Source: Methanolacinia petrolearia DSM 11571
GTDB taxonomy: Archaea > Halobacteriota > Methanomicrobia > Methanomicrobiales > Methanomicrobiaceae
DNA length: 64,000 bases
Assembly (NCBI RefSeq): GCF_000147875.1
Contig: NC_014507.1
Span: 2,170,001-2,234,000, forward strand
Reading direction: 5' to 3'
The notes under the pieces: model-generated
What the model was told of the DNA's origin: nothing
What the model saw: the letters and a program-made list of their open reading frames with translations, nothing else
The model's database searches: none
In this document: positions 8,411 through 18,355 of the stretch, piece by piece
Layout: each line of letters starts with the position of its first letter
Position numbering within the stretch: the stretch's first letter is position 1
Program-made: the position numbers and the translations under genes

Positions 8411-8533
8411 ATCCGTTCCCGCCTGGGGGAGCCGGGAGCCAATATTCTCTTCTTTTTATCCCGGTTTTGTCTGTTCTTTTAGTCATTCCCGCGGTCATAT
8501 TTCAGGAGATCGTACAGCCTGCCACAGGTAACG

Positions 8534-8611
8534 TGTCGAACCTTTCGACAGGTTAGATCCAATCTGTCGAAAGATCCGGAAATTTTCGACAGGTTGAAGG
8601 TGATCTGTCGA
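8534..8611. repeat. Five alternating CTGTCGAA/TTCGACAG motifs
   Basis: TGTCGAA (8534), TTTCGACAG (8543-8551), CTGTCGAAA (8564-8572), TTTCGACAG (8584-8592) and CTGTCGA (8605-8611) alternate in orientation within 78 bp. Neighbouring pairs form 9-bp inverted repeats, so the DNA could bind a dimeric protein or fold as alternative hairpins. Confidence 0.6.
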
Positions 8612-8859
8612 TCCTTTTTCTTCACAGAGCACTCTGCCATGAGTCCTGAATTGTAAAGTAAAGCTTAAATAATGCCAAAAAGACGCCGTAAACACAGTTT
8701 TTTGGATCCACACAGAAGCCCTGTATTCCACGATCTCCACCTCATCCGACCAGAACATCGTCTGAAAAAACAGTGCCGCTGACGTGCCGTTATATCGATG
8801 TGATCAGGGATTTAATCGAGCTAAAAACGGCAGATTGCAGTTATTTTGGATCACCCTTC

Positions 8860-8904
8860 AAAACCCTCTTCAAATGACAAAAATAAGCTTATTTTGAGGG
8901 TTTT
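8860..8904. repeat. Nested inverted repeat
   Basis: AAAACCCTC (8860-8868) pairs with GAGGGTTTT (8896-8904); inside lies the perfect 16-bp palindrome AAAATAAGCTTATTTT (8880-8895). Could be a bidirectional terminator or a binding site. Confidence 0.5.
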
Positions 8905-9193
8905 TCAGGTGTGATCTTATCCAGGTACCCGACAACCTTCAAAGAACGGAAGATTTGTACTGACAATTAATCATCCTCCATAATAGTACCAACCATAAGA
9001 ACAGAGTGACCATATAAAAAATCTATTTAACAGGTCAAATTAACCACATATCCACAAAAAAGCCCCGATCTGCATCGAAAAAGGAACAGTTAAATTCCGG
9101 CGGTCAAAATCATATATCATTGAACAGGAGCGATTCAGGTTCAATTCACATATCAAAATTCATAGGACACAACCAGACGAAGAGGACGACAAT

Positions 9194-9367
9194 ATGCCGG
9201 AAGAAAATTCAGCGAATACAAATACCGAAAACGGAAATAAGAGCAAGGAAGAAAAAGGCCCGTGCACGGGCGAGACCTGCACGATCGAGATGTGCAGGCG
9301 TTGTCATGCCAATTCACACAAGTGTGCGGTATCCAAAGTCTACGGCGGAATGGACGAGAATAATTAA
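9194..9367 (+). CDS. Small cysteine-rich protein (57 residues)
   Basis: Short gene of unknown function. It begins MPEENSANTN, has an acidic, Asn-rich first third, and then packs Cys24, Cys29, Cys34, Cys37, His38, His42 and Cys44 (motif CTGETCTIEMCRRCHANSHKC is 21 residues, so described here by positions) into 21 residues. This spacing suggests a metal-binding knuckle, possibly zinc. It ends with TAA at 9365-9367. A TATA-like CATATAAAAAAT lies about 180 bp upstream; there is no strong ribosome-binding site. Base use is less AT-rich than the island genes downstream. I do not recognise the family; the Cys/His pattern is the main evidence that it is real. Confidence 0.5.
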   Translation: MPEENSANTNTENGNKSKEEKGPCTGETCTIEMCRRCHANSHKCAVSKVYGGMDENN

Positions 9368-9603
9368 TTTTCAAATTGAAACTTTTTTCTAATTTTTAAT
9401 AAAAGATCAATTCGCATTAATTATTTAGAAATCACAAAGACAAAATAACAAAAACCAGATTTGTGATAAAACCATTCACGGTTTTGTAATTATAAAGGAT
9501 TACTAACAAAAAATAATGAAACGAAAAATAAAAGAAACCTCTTAATCTGAAATAATTTAATAAATATTGATATTGTAATTGCCAATAAGGAGAATTGCCC
9601 GTA

Positions 9604-10869
9604 GTGTCACAGGAAAAAATTGTACTTGATATGTTTGCAGGTGCCGGAGGACTTACAGAGGGATTCTTCCGGAACGATTTCAATATTGTAACCCATATTG
9701 AAAAGAACACCACTGCATGTCATACGCTTGCTACACGGGCATTCTATCACTCTTTGGCCAAGAAAGACCGTCAGGATATTTACTATGATTACTATGATCA
9801 GAATCTAACACGTGAAGAATTCATTGAAGAGTGTAAATCTCTCGATATACCTGATCCTGGTGTTTTTAATTGTGAATTATCTCCGGAAAGGGAAAATTCA
9901 ATAAAAAAAATGGTTGGCGGGAGACTTGAGGAAGCCGGCAGAAAAGATGTTGATGTTATCATCGGAGGCCCTCCCTGTCAGGCATATTCTGTTATTGGAA
10001 GAAGCCGTGATCCGGAAAGAATGGAAAAAGATCCCAGAAACCACCTTTATCTTCACTACCTCCATTTTATTCAGGAGTATCAGCCGGAAGTTTTTGTCTT
10101 TGAAAACGTTCCTGGTCTGATCAGTGCAAAAAAAGGGACTATTCATAAGGATTTCCTCCGCCGTATCGAGGAAATTGGTTATTACACACCTCCTGAACCA
10201 CACATACTGAATGCTCGGGATTTCGGAGTCTTGCAGAACAGGAAGCGTATTATTTTCATAGGATGGAAGAAAGAGCATGATTTCGAATATCCCAATTTCG
10301 GGAATCATGAAAGCGGTTATGTAGTCTGGGATGTGTTACGGGACCTTCCAGAACTTGAACCCGGAACAGGTACCGATGGTCCACAGAGTTACAAAAATGT
10401 GCGTCCAAGTGATTATCTAAGTGAATACGGGATCCGTAATAGTGATAAGTCCGTCCGTCATCATATTGCACGCAGTCATATCGAAAGAGATCGTGAGATC
10501 TACCGGATAGCAATAAAATTATGGAATTCCGAAAGGAAAAGACTTCATTATAATGAACTTCCGAAAAATCTGATAACACATAATAATCTTTCATCTTTTT
10601 TGGATCGCTTCAAAGTGGTAGATGGTGAAGGGTTATCACATGCAGTAGTGGCCCATCTTTCCAGAGACGGACATTACTTCATCCATCCGGACATTAATCA
10701 GGCCCGTTCCCTTACAGTAAGGGAAGCTGCCCGCCTCCAGTCCTTCCCTGACGACTACCTGTTTGAAGGATCAAGAACATCACAGTATGTTCAAATTGGA
10801 AATGCTGTTCCTCCCCTTATGGCTGAAGGAATTGGAAGAAAAATAAATAATATGCTAAAATATTGCTAA
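9604..10869 (+). CDS. DNA (cytosine-5-)-methyltransferase
   Basis: Methylates cytosine at C5 in a specific DNA sequence; first gene of the defence island. Using the TTG at 9595 as residue 1, motif I is DMFAGAGGL (12-20), motif IV GGPPCQAYS (124-132) with catalytic Cys128, motif VI ENVPG (170-174), motif VIII QNRKR and motif X GNAVPP near the end. About 70 extra residues lie between motifs I and IV. The start is uncertain: AAGGAG is 2 nt from TTG 9595 and 11 nt from GTG 9604; I favour GTG. Codons are clearly more AT-rich than in the flanking housekeeping genes. A convergent Vsr gene closes the same cluster. Confidence 0.92.
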   Translation: MSQEKIVLDMFAGAGGLTEGFFRNDFNIVTHIEKNTTACHTLATRAFYHSLAKKDRQDIYYDYYDQNLTREEFIEECKSLDIPDPGVFNCELSPERENSIKKMVGGRLEEAGRKDVDVIIGGPPCQAYSVIGRSRDPERMEKDPRNHLYLHYLHFIQEYQPEVFVFENVPGLISAKKGTIHKDFLRRIEEIGYYTPPEPHILNARDFGVLQNRKRIIFIGWKKEHDFEYPNFGNHESGYVVWDVLRDLPELEPGTGTDGPQSYKNVRPSDYLSEYGIRNSDKSVRHHIARSHIERDREIYRIAIKLWNSERKRLHYNELPKNLITHNNLSSFLDRFKVVDGEGLSHAVVAHLSRDGHYFIHPDINQARSLTVREAARLQSFPDDYLFEGSRTSQYVQIGNAVPPLMAEGIGRKINNMLKYC

Positions 10870-10962
10870 AATTAGATCAAAAAATTTAACCTGTTCTGAA
10901 GATTATGTCTGTTATCTAAGAAATTTTATAGAATTCTATCAGTTAACTTTCGGACGATTAAA

Positions 10963-12468
10963 ATGAATAATAAAATACAGGCTGATTTTGATTTGGTTAA
11001 TCCTGATCCAAGTGCTTTGGTTGAATCATTACGATCTTTTGGCTATAGCCTTGAAGCCTCCCTAGCTGATATTATCGATAATAGTATTGTAGCAGATGCT
11101 GATGATATCCAGATTCAGTTTACTTGGCTAGGAGAAAAATCAAAAATTTCTATCATAGATAACGGTTGCGGGATGACTGAAGCAGAGTTAATTAATTCAA
11201 TGAAACCGGGAAGTAAAAATCCTTTGGATGAACGCGATCCAAAAGATCTCGGAAGATTCGGACTTGGCCTAAAGACAGCTTCCTTTTCACAATGCCGTAG
11301 AGTTACTGTTGGTTCTAAAGCAGAAGGAAATAATATCGTCATCAGAAGATGGGATCTTGATTATATAAATCAATGTAAAGAATGGCGGCTACAAAGGATC
11401 GATCCAAAAGAAGACAATATATTTTCAGCTCTAGATTCTATGGGACACGGAACAATTGTTTTATGGGAACAAATGGATCGCCTAGTTAAAGGAGCTGACA
11501 AGGATGATCGTAAGCGTGAAAATCTTTTTTATAAGCATATTGATAAAGTTAAAAGCCATTTGAGCATGGTTTTTCATAGATTCCTTGAGAAACAGAATTC
11601 CGTAAAAATACAAATCAATAACCATCCTATTTCTCCATGGGATCCTTTCTTAAAAAATCATACCGCAACTCAACACCTTCCAGTAGAACCAATTTACTTC
11701 AGAGGAGAAAAAATAACAGTTCGAGCTTATGTTCTACCCCACAGATCAAAAATGGACGATCAAACATATGAACAAGCCGGAGGTCCCGGAGGATGGAATG
11801 CCCGGCAGGGATTTTATATTTACCGTAACAACAGGCTTATTGTAGCCGGGGACTGGCTAGGTCTTGGTTTCAGGAAAGAAACTTACACGAAACTTGCAAG
11901 AATTCTCGTAGACATCCCCAATTCTATGGACGAATATTGGAAAATAGATGTTAAAAAATCAGTCGCACGACCACCACCACAGCTTAGAGAGGATTTCCAA
12001 CGGATTGCACGTCTTACAATAGATCCTGCCACAGCAGTGTATCGTCACCGTGGAAGAATGGTTGAACGTCAGACCGCGGGAGATTTTGTATTCCCATGGA
12101 ATACGAATGTCAGAGATGGAAATTATTTTTACACAATTAATCGAAAACACCCCCTAATTGCATCAGTTCTCAACGACCCAATTCAAAATAAAAAGAAAAT
12201 TGAAGCAATGTTGAGATTGATCGAGGAAACAGTTCCAGTTCCGGCAATTATTCTTAATAATATGAATAATCCCGATCAGATACTACGTCCTTTTGAAAAC
12301 AGTCCCTCCGAGGAACTTCTTGTGGTATTAGAAGAGATCTGGAATTCTTTGAGGGATAGCGGAATCGATTATAATGAAGCAAAAAGAAGAATCATTAGTA
12401 TGGAACCATTTTGTGACTACCCCCAAAATGTATCAGTATATCTGGAGTCAAAGGAGAATGAACGATGA
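10963..12468 (+). CDS. GHKL (HSP90/MutL/MORC-like) ATPase of the defence island
   Basis: ATP-binding protein of the Bergerat fold, 501 residues. The N-box is EASLADIIDNS (31-41), the G1 box IIDNGCGM (64-71) and the G2 box GRFGLGLKTAS (97-107). The rest resembles the S5-like transducer and a C-terminal extension without a known motif. ATPases of this type dimerise on ATP binding and act as DNA clamps or signal switches (MutL, MORC). It is linked to the Z1 gene by an ATGA overlap, so the two are probably made in matched amounts. A 93-nt gap with the methyltransferase leaves room for its own promoter. AT-rich codon use. Confidence 0.88.
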   Translation: MNNKIQADFDLVNPDPSALVESLRSFGYSLEASLADIIDNSIVADADDIQIQFTWLGEKSKISIIDNGCGMTEAELINSMKPGSKNPLDERDPKDLGRFGLGLKTASFSQCRRVTVGSKAEGNNIVIRRWDLDYINQCKEWRLQRIDPKEDNIFSALDSMGHGTIVLWEQMDRLVKGADKDDRKRENLFYKHIDKVKSHLSMVFHRFLEKQNSVKIQINNHPISPWDPFLKNHTATQHLPVEPIYFRGEKITVRAYVLPHRSKMDDQTYEQAGGPGGWNARQGFYIYRNNRLIVAGDWLGLGFRKETYTKLARILVDIPNSMDEYWKIDVKKSVARPPPQLREDFQRIARLTIDPATAVYRHRGRMVERQTAGDFVFPWNTNVRDGNYFYTINRKHPLIASVLNDPIQNKKKIEAMLRLIEETVPVPAIILNNMNNPDQILRPFENSPSEELLVVLEEIWNSLRDSGIDYNEAKRRIISMEPFCDYPQNVSVYLESKENER

Positions 12469-15227
12469 CAGATACATATAACAGAGCTGTTTCTCTTATC
12501 CTCGTGATGCTAAAAGGAGAAACAAACCCTAATTCAGAAACTATTCAAAAAAAGGTCGACCTCGTACTTGGAATGCTTAAGGCTGAAGGTGATTCCGATC
12601 CTGTAAACAGAGATCGTTTGATCAAAGATATTGAATCAAGATGTGAAATCTGGCGTGGTTCTGCGACAGTTCTTGAAAATAAAAAAGACCATAAAGTTTG
12701 GTTACCTGATAAAAAAAGTCAAATCCCGTGGAAATTCTGGAAGAGATACGAACGCTATCTAATGGAGGAGAAGGGCTTCTCAGAACAAAATATTATTACA
12801 CTTGATAATCTTACTGACGGGGTACTCGAAAGATTGGAGGATCCTGTACGTGAAGATTCATGGGATAGACGGGGAATGGTTGTTGGATATGTACAGTCGG
12901 GAAAAACAGCAAATTATACCGGACTTATCTGCAAAACAGCAGATGCGGGATATAAACTGATTATTGTTCTTGCAGGAATGCATAAAAGTCTGCGAAGTCA
13001 GACCCAGGTACGTCTTGACGAAGGATTCCTTGGATTTGATACTCAGTTAAACCGTGCTTTCAATCAGGAAAATTTAAGAATTGGCGTAGGAAGTTTACCT
13101 GGAGAGGAGTTTATCACGGTTCATTCTCTTACTTCAAGTGCTGATAATGGTGATTTTAACAGAAGAGTTGCATCTCAGGTAGGAGTTCTGCCAGGTGGAA
13201 AAGATCCGGTTATACTTGTTGTAAAAAAGCAAATATCCGTATTAAATAACCTGATTAACTGGGCAATAAGCGTAAGGGGGCAGGAAGATCCAAGTACCGG
13301 AAAGAAGATAGTACGTAATATTCCTCTTCTGGTTATTGATGATGAGGCGGATAACGCATCAGTAAATACCAATCCTATTCCTCTTGATGAAGACGGAAAA
13401 CCGCTTGATGACTACGATGTAAGTAAGACCAACGACAAAATCCGCACCCTATTAGGCCATTTTAAGAAAAGTGCATATGTTGGTTATACTGCAACACCAT
13501 TTGCAAATATTTTTATTTTCCCGGAAGGGGAAACCAAAACACATGGTGAGGATCTCTTCCCCCGTGATTTTATTATAAATCTGCCGAAACCACCGAACTA
13601 CATTGGCCCTTCAGAAATTTTTGGTTTTTCTCATGACGATGAAGATCAGGAAGGTCTGGATATAATAAGAAAAATTTATGATTCGGAACAGTTCATCCCA
13701 AATAATCATAAAAAAGATTTTAAGCCGAAAAACCTTCCTGAATCCCTAAAAACTGCAATAAAATCCTTTATTATTACCTGTGCTGCCCGTAGAGTTCGTG
13801 GAGAATATAGAAATCACAACTCGATGTTGATTCATGTTACAAGATACACTGCTGTACAGAAAGAGTTAGGGGAGCTTGTAAATGAAGAGTTAAGCTTCGT
13901 TCGTCGACAACTTGAATATTCTGACCCTTCAGATCCAGATAAAATATATTCTGAATTTAAGAAGATCTGGAATTCAGATTATATCCCAACAACAGATTCA
14001 GTCAGAAAACAGATAAACGATCCTCTAATATCAGACGTATCTTGGGAAGAACTATCACCTTACTTATATGATTCTGCTGCTAGGATCAGAATCAAACAAA
14101 TAAATGGGACCGCAAAAGATGTACTTGACTATAACGATCAGCCGGACGGATTAAACGTAATCGCCATCGGCGGAGATAAACTATCCAGAGGACTGACTCT
14201 TGAAGGACTTAGTATAAGTTATTATCTCAGGGCTTCACGAATGTATGATACGCTTATGCAAATGGGGAGATGGTTCGGTTTCCGCCCCGGATATATCGAT
14301 CTATGCCGGTTATATACATCCCCTGAACTTGTTGAGTGGTATCAGTATATCAATATGGCTTCTGAAGAATTACGAAGTGAATTTGATTATATGGCTATTC
14401 TTAACTCTACCCCAAGAGAATATGGATTACGTGTTCGGACACATCCTGACGGATTATTGATAACAGCCGTTAATAAAATGAGAACTGGAACGGTTATGCA
14501 ACTTTCTTATTCAAATTCACTTATTGAAACGTATAAATTGTATAAAGACACGGAAAAACTCAGGAATAATCTGAATGTTACAAACCAGTTTATACAAAAC
14601 CTTGGAATTCCAAATGGTTCATCTGTCTTCTTTGAACAGCATAAAATCTGGAAGAATGTGCCTGCTATAGATATCTTAAAGATTTTAGATGAATATCTTA
14701 TCCATGAAGACTTAAAAAAGGCTAATCCTAGATATCTAAAAGAATATATTAGAAAACAGTTATTAAAAGGAGAATTAACTCACTGGACTGTTGCTCTAAT
14801 TAACAATAGCCAAGCAAAAAACACCGCTGTAATTGGGAGCTGTGAAATTGGCCTCACTGTCCGAAAACCGGATTTAAATCTGTCAAATTCAAAATATGTT
14901 CTTAGAAAAGGACACATAATTGATCCCAAACATGAATATATTGATTTTACTGAGATTCAATTTGAAGAAGCTCTCCAGAAAATGAAAAATGATCCTAACA
15001 GGAGAACTCGTTCAGAAGAAGAGCCACAGTTTCCAAGTGGTCAGTATATAAGGGACACCAGACCTCCAGAGCAAGGATTGCTGCTAATTTACCCGTTAGA
15101 TCCTAACCCCCCAAAAGTAGAAATTCCCGTAATAGGACTTGCATTCAGTATTCCTAAAAGTAATAATGATGTAAAAATTGAATATAAAGTAAATAACATC
15201 TACTGGGAGCAGGAATTTGACAGTTGA
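12465..15227 (+). CDS. Z1 domain helicase-like ATPase
   Basis: Large P-loop protein (920 residues) of the Z1 family, related to superfamily II helicases and often found with AIPR, GHKL and nuclease genes. Visible motifs: Walker A GYVQSGKTAN (141-150), Walker B VIDDEADNAS (290-299), GYTATPFAN (340-348), and the helicase motif V/VI-like GGDKLSRGLTLEGL (about 569) and MGRWFGFRPGY (about 600). It probably uses ATP to move along or remodel DNA; direct activity is not known to me. It overlaps the GHKL gene by 4 nt and the next gene by 11 nt, which places it at the centre of the operon. Confidence 0.88.
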   Translation: MTDTYNRAVSLILVMLKGETNPNSETIQKKVDLVLGMLKAEGDSDPVNRDRLIKDIESRCEIWRGSATVLENKKDHKVWLPDKKSQIPWKFWKRYERYLMEEKGFSEQNIITLDNLTDGVLERLEDPVREDSWDRRGMVVGYVQSGKTANYTGLICKTADAGYKLIIVLAGMHKSLRSQTQVRLDEGFLGFDTQLNRAFNQENLRIGVGSLPGEEFITVHSLTSSADNGDFNRRVASQVGVLPGGKDPVILVVKKQISVLNNLINWAISVRGQEDPSTGKKIVRNIPLLVIDDEADNASVNTNPIPLDEDGKPLDDYDVSKTNDKIRTLLGHFKKSAYVGYTATPFANIFIFPEGETKTHGEDLFPRDFIINLPKPPNYIGPSEIFGFSHDDEDQEGLDIIRKIYDSEQFIPNNHKKDFKPKNLPESLKTAIKSFIITCAARRVRGEYRNHNSMLIHVTRYTAVQKELGELVNEELSFVRRQLEYSDPSDPDKIYSEFKKIWNSDYIPTTDSVRKQINDPLISDVSWEELSPYLYDSAARIRIKQINGTAKDVLDYNDQPDGLNVIAIGGDKLSRGLTLEGLSISYYLRASRMYDTLMQMGRWFGFRPGYIDLCRLYTSPELVEWYQYINMASEELRSEFDYMAILNSTPREYGLRVRTHPDGLLITAVNKMRTGTVMQLSYSNSLIETYKLYKDTEKLRNNLNVTNQFIQNLGIPNGSSVFFEQHKIWKNVPAIDILKILDEYLIHEDLKKANPRYLKEYIRKQLLKGELTHWTVALINNSQAKNTAVIGSCEIGLTVRKPDLNLSNSKYVLRKGHIIDPKHEYIDFTEIQFEEALQKMKNDPNRRTRSEEEPQFPSGQYIRDTRPPEQGLLLIYPLDPNPPKVEIPVIGLAFSIPKSNNDVKIEYKVNNIYWEQEFDS

Positions 15228-16242
15228 ACAATTCAGTAAAATATGGGAGCAACTGGAAAAAAACTCCCAATATACTGATAATGAAGGTATCCTTTCAATA
15301 AGGATATTCCCGGAATCCATTTTTGATTTTTTTCTTGGCGTGCAGCACCCTAAGAAAGAACGGATTTTTATGCTTCGTATAAAAAAGGAGAACATAATTA
15401 ATCAGTATTCGCTACCTCGTTCAAAGGGATTTGATATTAAACAGGTAATTCTTCCTGAGGATCAGGGACAGTTCGCTACAATTCAGCTCGTTCTTAATGA
15501 TTTTAGATATCAGGAGATTTTTACACGAGTGACTGAAGATATTGCAGATCATAGTTCCACTAAATCTTCTGAAAAAGAAATGCTTAATGCCCTTTTCAGC
15601 CGTCTGGCGATGTGGCAGCAGTTTCTTGACCGGTATGGAGCAGAGGGCCTTAGTCCTAATGCACAAACCGGCCTTTTTGGAGAACTTAAATTTCTCAAAG
15701 ATTATCTTTTACCTGCAGTAGGTTCTATAAAGGCCGTATCTGCCTGGACAGGACCAAATAAAAAACAACAGGATTTCCAGATCTCAAATATTGCAATCGA
15801 AATAAAAACGAGCACTGCAAAACAACATCAGAAAGTTACAATTGCAAATGAACAACAACTTGATGATACTGGCCTAAGAGCACTTTATATGTATCATCTT
15901 TCAATCAGAGAAATACAAAATAGTGGTATAACATTACCTGAGATTATCGATAAATTAAGATCTGAAATATCTGAAGATTCCAAAGCGTTGTCATTATTTG
16001 AGAATTTTCTTATTCAGGCAGGATATCTGAATGAACAGCGTGAAAAATATGAAACTACAGGTTACATAGACAGAAAAGAACAGATATTCCATATCAGGGA
16101 TAATTTTCCCCGCATTACAGAAAGAGATCTTATTGAAGGAGTTGGAGACGTTCAATACTCTGTTAACATTTCTACCTGTATTCCATTTAATATAGATGAA
16201 ATTACATTCCGGGAAGAACTTGAGAGGTGTAGAAATGACTGA
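15217..16242 (+). CDS. PD-(D/E)XK motif protein (DUF4420 family)
   Basis: Probable nuclease of the restriction-endonuclease fold, 341 residues. The active-site pattern is Glu156 (GLFGELKFL), Asp186 (QQDFQI) and Glu195-x-Lys197 (IAIEIKTST). It starts at a TTG (15217) inside the end of the Z1 gene, with AGGA just before it; translation is likely coupled. In known gene neighbourhoods DUF4420 proteins accompany Z1 and AIPR genes. As there is no other recognisable endonuclease in the operon, it is the best candidate for the DNA-cutting subunit. AT-rich codon use. Confidence 0.82.
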   Translation: MTVEQFSKIWEQLEKNSQYTDNEGILSIRIFPESIFDFFLGVQHPKKERIFMLRIKKENIINQYSLPRSKGFDIKQVILPEDQGQFATIQLVLNDFRYQEIFTRVTEDIADHSSTKSSEKEMLNALFSRLAMWQQFLDRYGAEGLSPNAQTGLFGELKFLKDYLLPAVGSIKAVSAWTGPNKKQQDFQISNIAIEIKTSTAKQHQKVTIANEQQLDDTGLRALYMYHLSIREIQNSGITLPEIIDKLRSEISEDSKALSLFENFLIQAGYLNEQREKYETTGYIDRKEQIFHIRDNFPRITERDLIEGVGDVQYSVNISTCIPFNIDEITFREELERCRND

Positions 16243-18355
16243 CACTGATCTTGAACAATTTGCAGAAATGTTTCATCAGGATATTATTGCCGGAATAAGG
16301 GATTCTGAATCAGAGTTATTTTCTGAAGAGCAGTTCACCAATCTGATGATGGAGTACCTTGCCGATGCCGGAGAGATCGATGACCATGAAATTTGTTTTC
16401 ATCAGGCAAGAGGAATAAAAGTTAATGGCTATTCTTTTTTCAATGATAACGAGGCACTGGACCTTTTTGTATCTAATTATACCGGCGATAATCCACCAGT
16501 ACGTGTAACAAAAACTGATCTCAATCTACAATTAAAACGCCTCAGAAATTTTTTTGATAAAGCAATCAAGAGGGAATATCTAAGTTTTGAAGAATCATCA
16601 CCAGCTTTTGACCTTGCTGATCGCATATACCAGCTTCGGAACAAACTAAATCTTATCCGTTTATTTGTTCTGAGCGATGGAATTGCAAATATCGAAGAAG
16701 TTCCTGATGATGTTTGCGGACCCTATCTTATTTCCAGCCATATCTGGGACATAGAAAGATTACACCGCCTTGTAAGCTCCGAACAAAAACAGGAACCTGT
16801 AGTAATCGATCTGATTAGCGAATTCAATGAACCACTTCCCTGTCTTTCTATGCCGGAAGAGAATTCAGTATACTCTACTTATCTTTCCATAATGCCCGCA
16901 AATATGCTCGCAGATCTATACGGTAAATTTGGTCCACGGCTTCTCGAAAGAAACGTTCGTGCTTATTTACAGATGAGAGGGAACGTAAACAAAGGAATTC
17001 GTGATACAATTATAAACCAGTCTCATATGTTTCTGGCATATAATAACGGGATTTCTGCAACAGCAGACGCAATTGATTTAATTGAGGGCAATAATGGAAT
17101 TCCTTGTATCAGTAAAATTCGTGATTTTCAGATAGTAAATGGAGGCCAGACCACTGCTTCAATATATCATACACGTTCCAAAGAAAAGAAAGATATATCC
17201 GGGGCTTTTATACAGGTAAAACTTACAGTTTTAAAAAACCCTGAAGACGCAGATATCATTGTTCCTAAGATATCTGAATATGCAAACAGCCAGAATAAAA
17301 TAAACGCTGCAGATTTTACATCAAATGATCCTTTCCATATCGCAATTCAGAAATTATCCCGGCAGATTTGGGCACCGGCGAAGAGAGGAAATCAGCGGGA
17401 AACTCATTGGTACTATGAACGTGCCAGAGGGCAATATCAGGATGAAAAAGCACGAAAGCTTACCCCTAAACAAAGAAGAGTATTTGGAGAACAAAATCCT
17501 ACCGGGCAGCGATTCACTAAAACAGACCTTGCCAAATTTGAACAGTCGTGGGATCAATTGCCCTATATTGTTAGTCTAGGAGCGGAGAAAAATTACAGAG
17601 ATTTCATTATAAGATATAGAGAGAACGGAGAATTCACCCCGGATGCCGGCTACTTCCACCTTTTAATCGCAAAGGCCATCCTATTCAAAAGAACAGACAA
17701 AATTGTCCTTAGCCAAAAATACGGAGGATATAAAGCTAATAATGTAACATATACAGTTGCTCTTCTCTCAAAACTTACAGAAAAACGAATTGACCTTGAG
17801 CATATTTGGAAAGAACAGAAACTTTCACAGGCTCTTGATAATGTCATTACCAAAATCTCAGGAATTGTTCAGGCGCATATTACTTCACCACCAGGAGGAA
17901 AAAACATCACTGAATGGTGTAAAAAGAAAGACTGCTGGGATTCATTATTAAAGAAGAATATTTCAATAACGGATGAACTGAAGAATGAATTAGTGGATGA
18001 TGATATTCTAAAGTCACGGGATGTAAGAGCTCGTATGGAACCTGAAAGAAATGAAGATGAAAATAATGAAAATAGTTATTCAGAGGATGGATCTGACCTC
18101 TTGGAATTAGAAAATTCAATTAATTATCAGGATCTTATAAGAAACCTCACTCCTCAAAAATGGCTGAAAATAATCAGGAAAGCAAACGACACAGGGATTT
18201 TTTCAGAGGATCAAATAGTTCTTCTCAGACGGATGCAAAAGATGGCAGGGAGAAGAATTAAGCCAAAAGATGATCAGGTTCAGCAAACTGGAAAAATATT
18301 GCAGAGTCTTATAGACAAAATTCAGGAGGAAGATCCTGAATATCATTTCACTTAA
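16235..18355 (+). CDS. AIPR family protein (abortive infection phage resistance)
   Basis: Member of the AIPR family (PF10592 type), 706 residues from the ATG at 16235. That start is preferred over the upstream in-frame ATG at 16196 because GAGGTG lies 6 nt before it and it overlaps the previous stop by only 8 nt. Family hallmarks: NVRAYLQMRGNVNKGI, FLAYNNGIS, IVNGGQTTASI and ISEYANSQNKINAADF in the middle third. The molecular activity of the family is not settled; it is found in phage-resistance loci and is the probable effector or sensor. Its stop codon lies inside a TTAA that also supplies the stop of the convergent vsr gene. Confidence 0.87.
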   Translation: MTDTDLEQFAEMFHQDIIAGIRDSESELFSEEQFTNLMMEYLADAGEIDDHEICFHQARGIKVNGYSFFNDNEALDLFVSNYTGDNPPVRVTKTDLNLQLKRLRNFFDKAIKREYLSFEESSPAFDLADRIYQLRNKLNLIRLFVLSDGIANIEEVPDDVCGPYLISSHIWDIERLHRLVSSEQKQEPVVIDLISEFNEPLPCLSMPEENSVYSTYLSIMPANMLADLYGKFGPRLLERNVRAYLQMRGNVNKGIRDTIINQSHMFLAYNNGISATADAIDLIEGNNGIPCISKIRDFQIVNGGQTTASIYHTRSKEKKDISGAFIQVKLTVLKNPEDADIIVPKISEYANSQNKINAADFTSNDPFHIAIQKLSRQIWAPAKRGNQRETHWYYERARGQYQDEKARKLTPKQRRVFGEQNPTGQRFTKTDLAKFEQSWDQLPYIVSLGAEKNYRDFIIRYRENGEFTPDAGYFHLLIAKAILFKRTDKIVLSQKYGGYKANNVTYTVALLSKLTEKRIDLEHIWKEQKLSQALDNVITKISGIVQAHITSPPGGKNITEWCKKKDCWDSLLKKNISITDELKNELVDDDILKSRDVRARMEPERNEDENNENSYSEDGSDLLELENSINYQDLIRNLTPQKWLKIIRKANDTGIFSEDQIVLLRRMQKMAGRRIKPKDDQVQQTGKILQSLIDKIQEEDPEYHFT

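Larger units (their letters stand above)
8411..9193. other. Gene-poor boundary region between surface cluster and defence island
   Basis: I see no convincing protein gene in these 783 bases. It holds five alternating TGTCGA-type motifs (8534-8611), a nested inverted repeat (8860-8904) and a CATATAAAAAAT TATA-like box near 9011 that could serve the small cysteine-rich gene. An 87-residue open frame at 8495-8758 on the minus strand lacks a recognisable family or ribosome-binding site. Confidence 0.5.

Noticed and set aside
8495-8758. 87-residue frame on the minus strand in the gene-poor region
   Set aside because: No family resemblance, no ribosome-binding site, and it runs across the TGTCGA motif cluster; probably chance.
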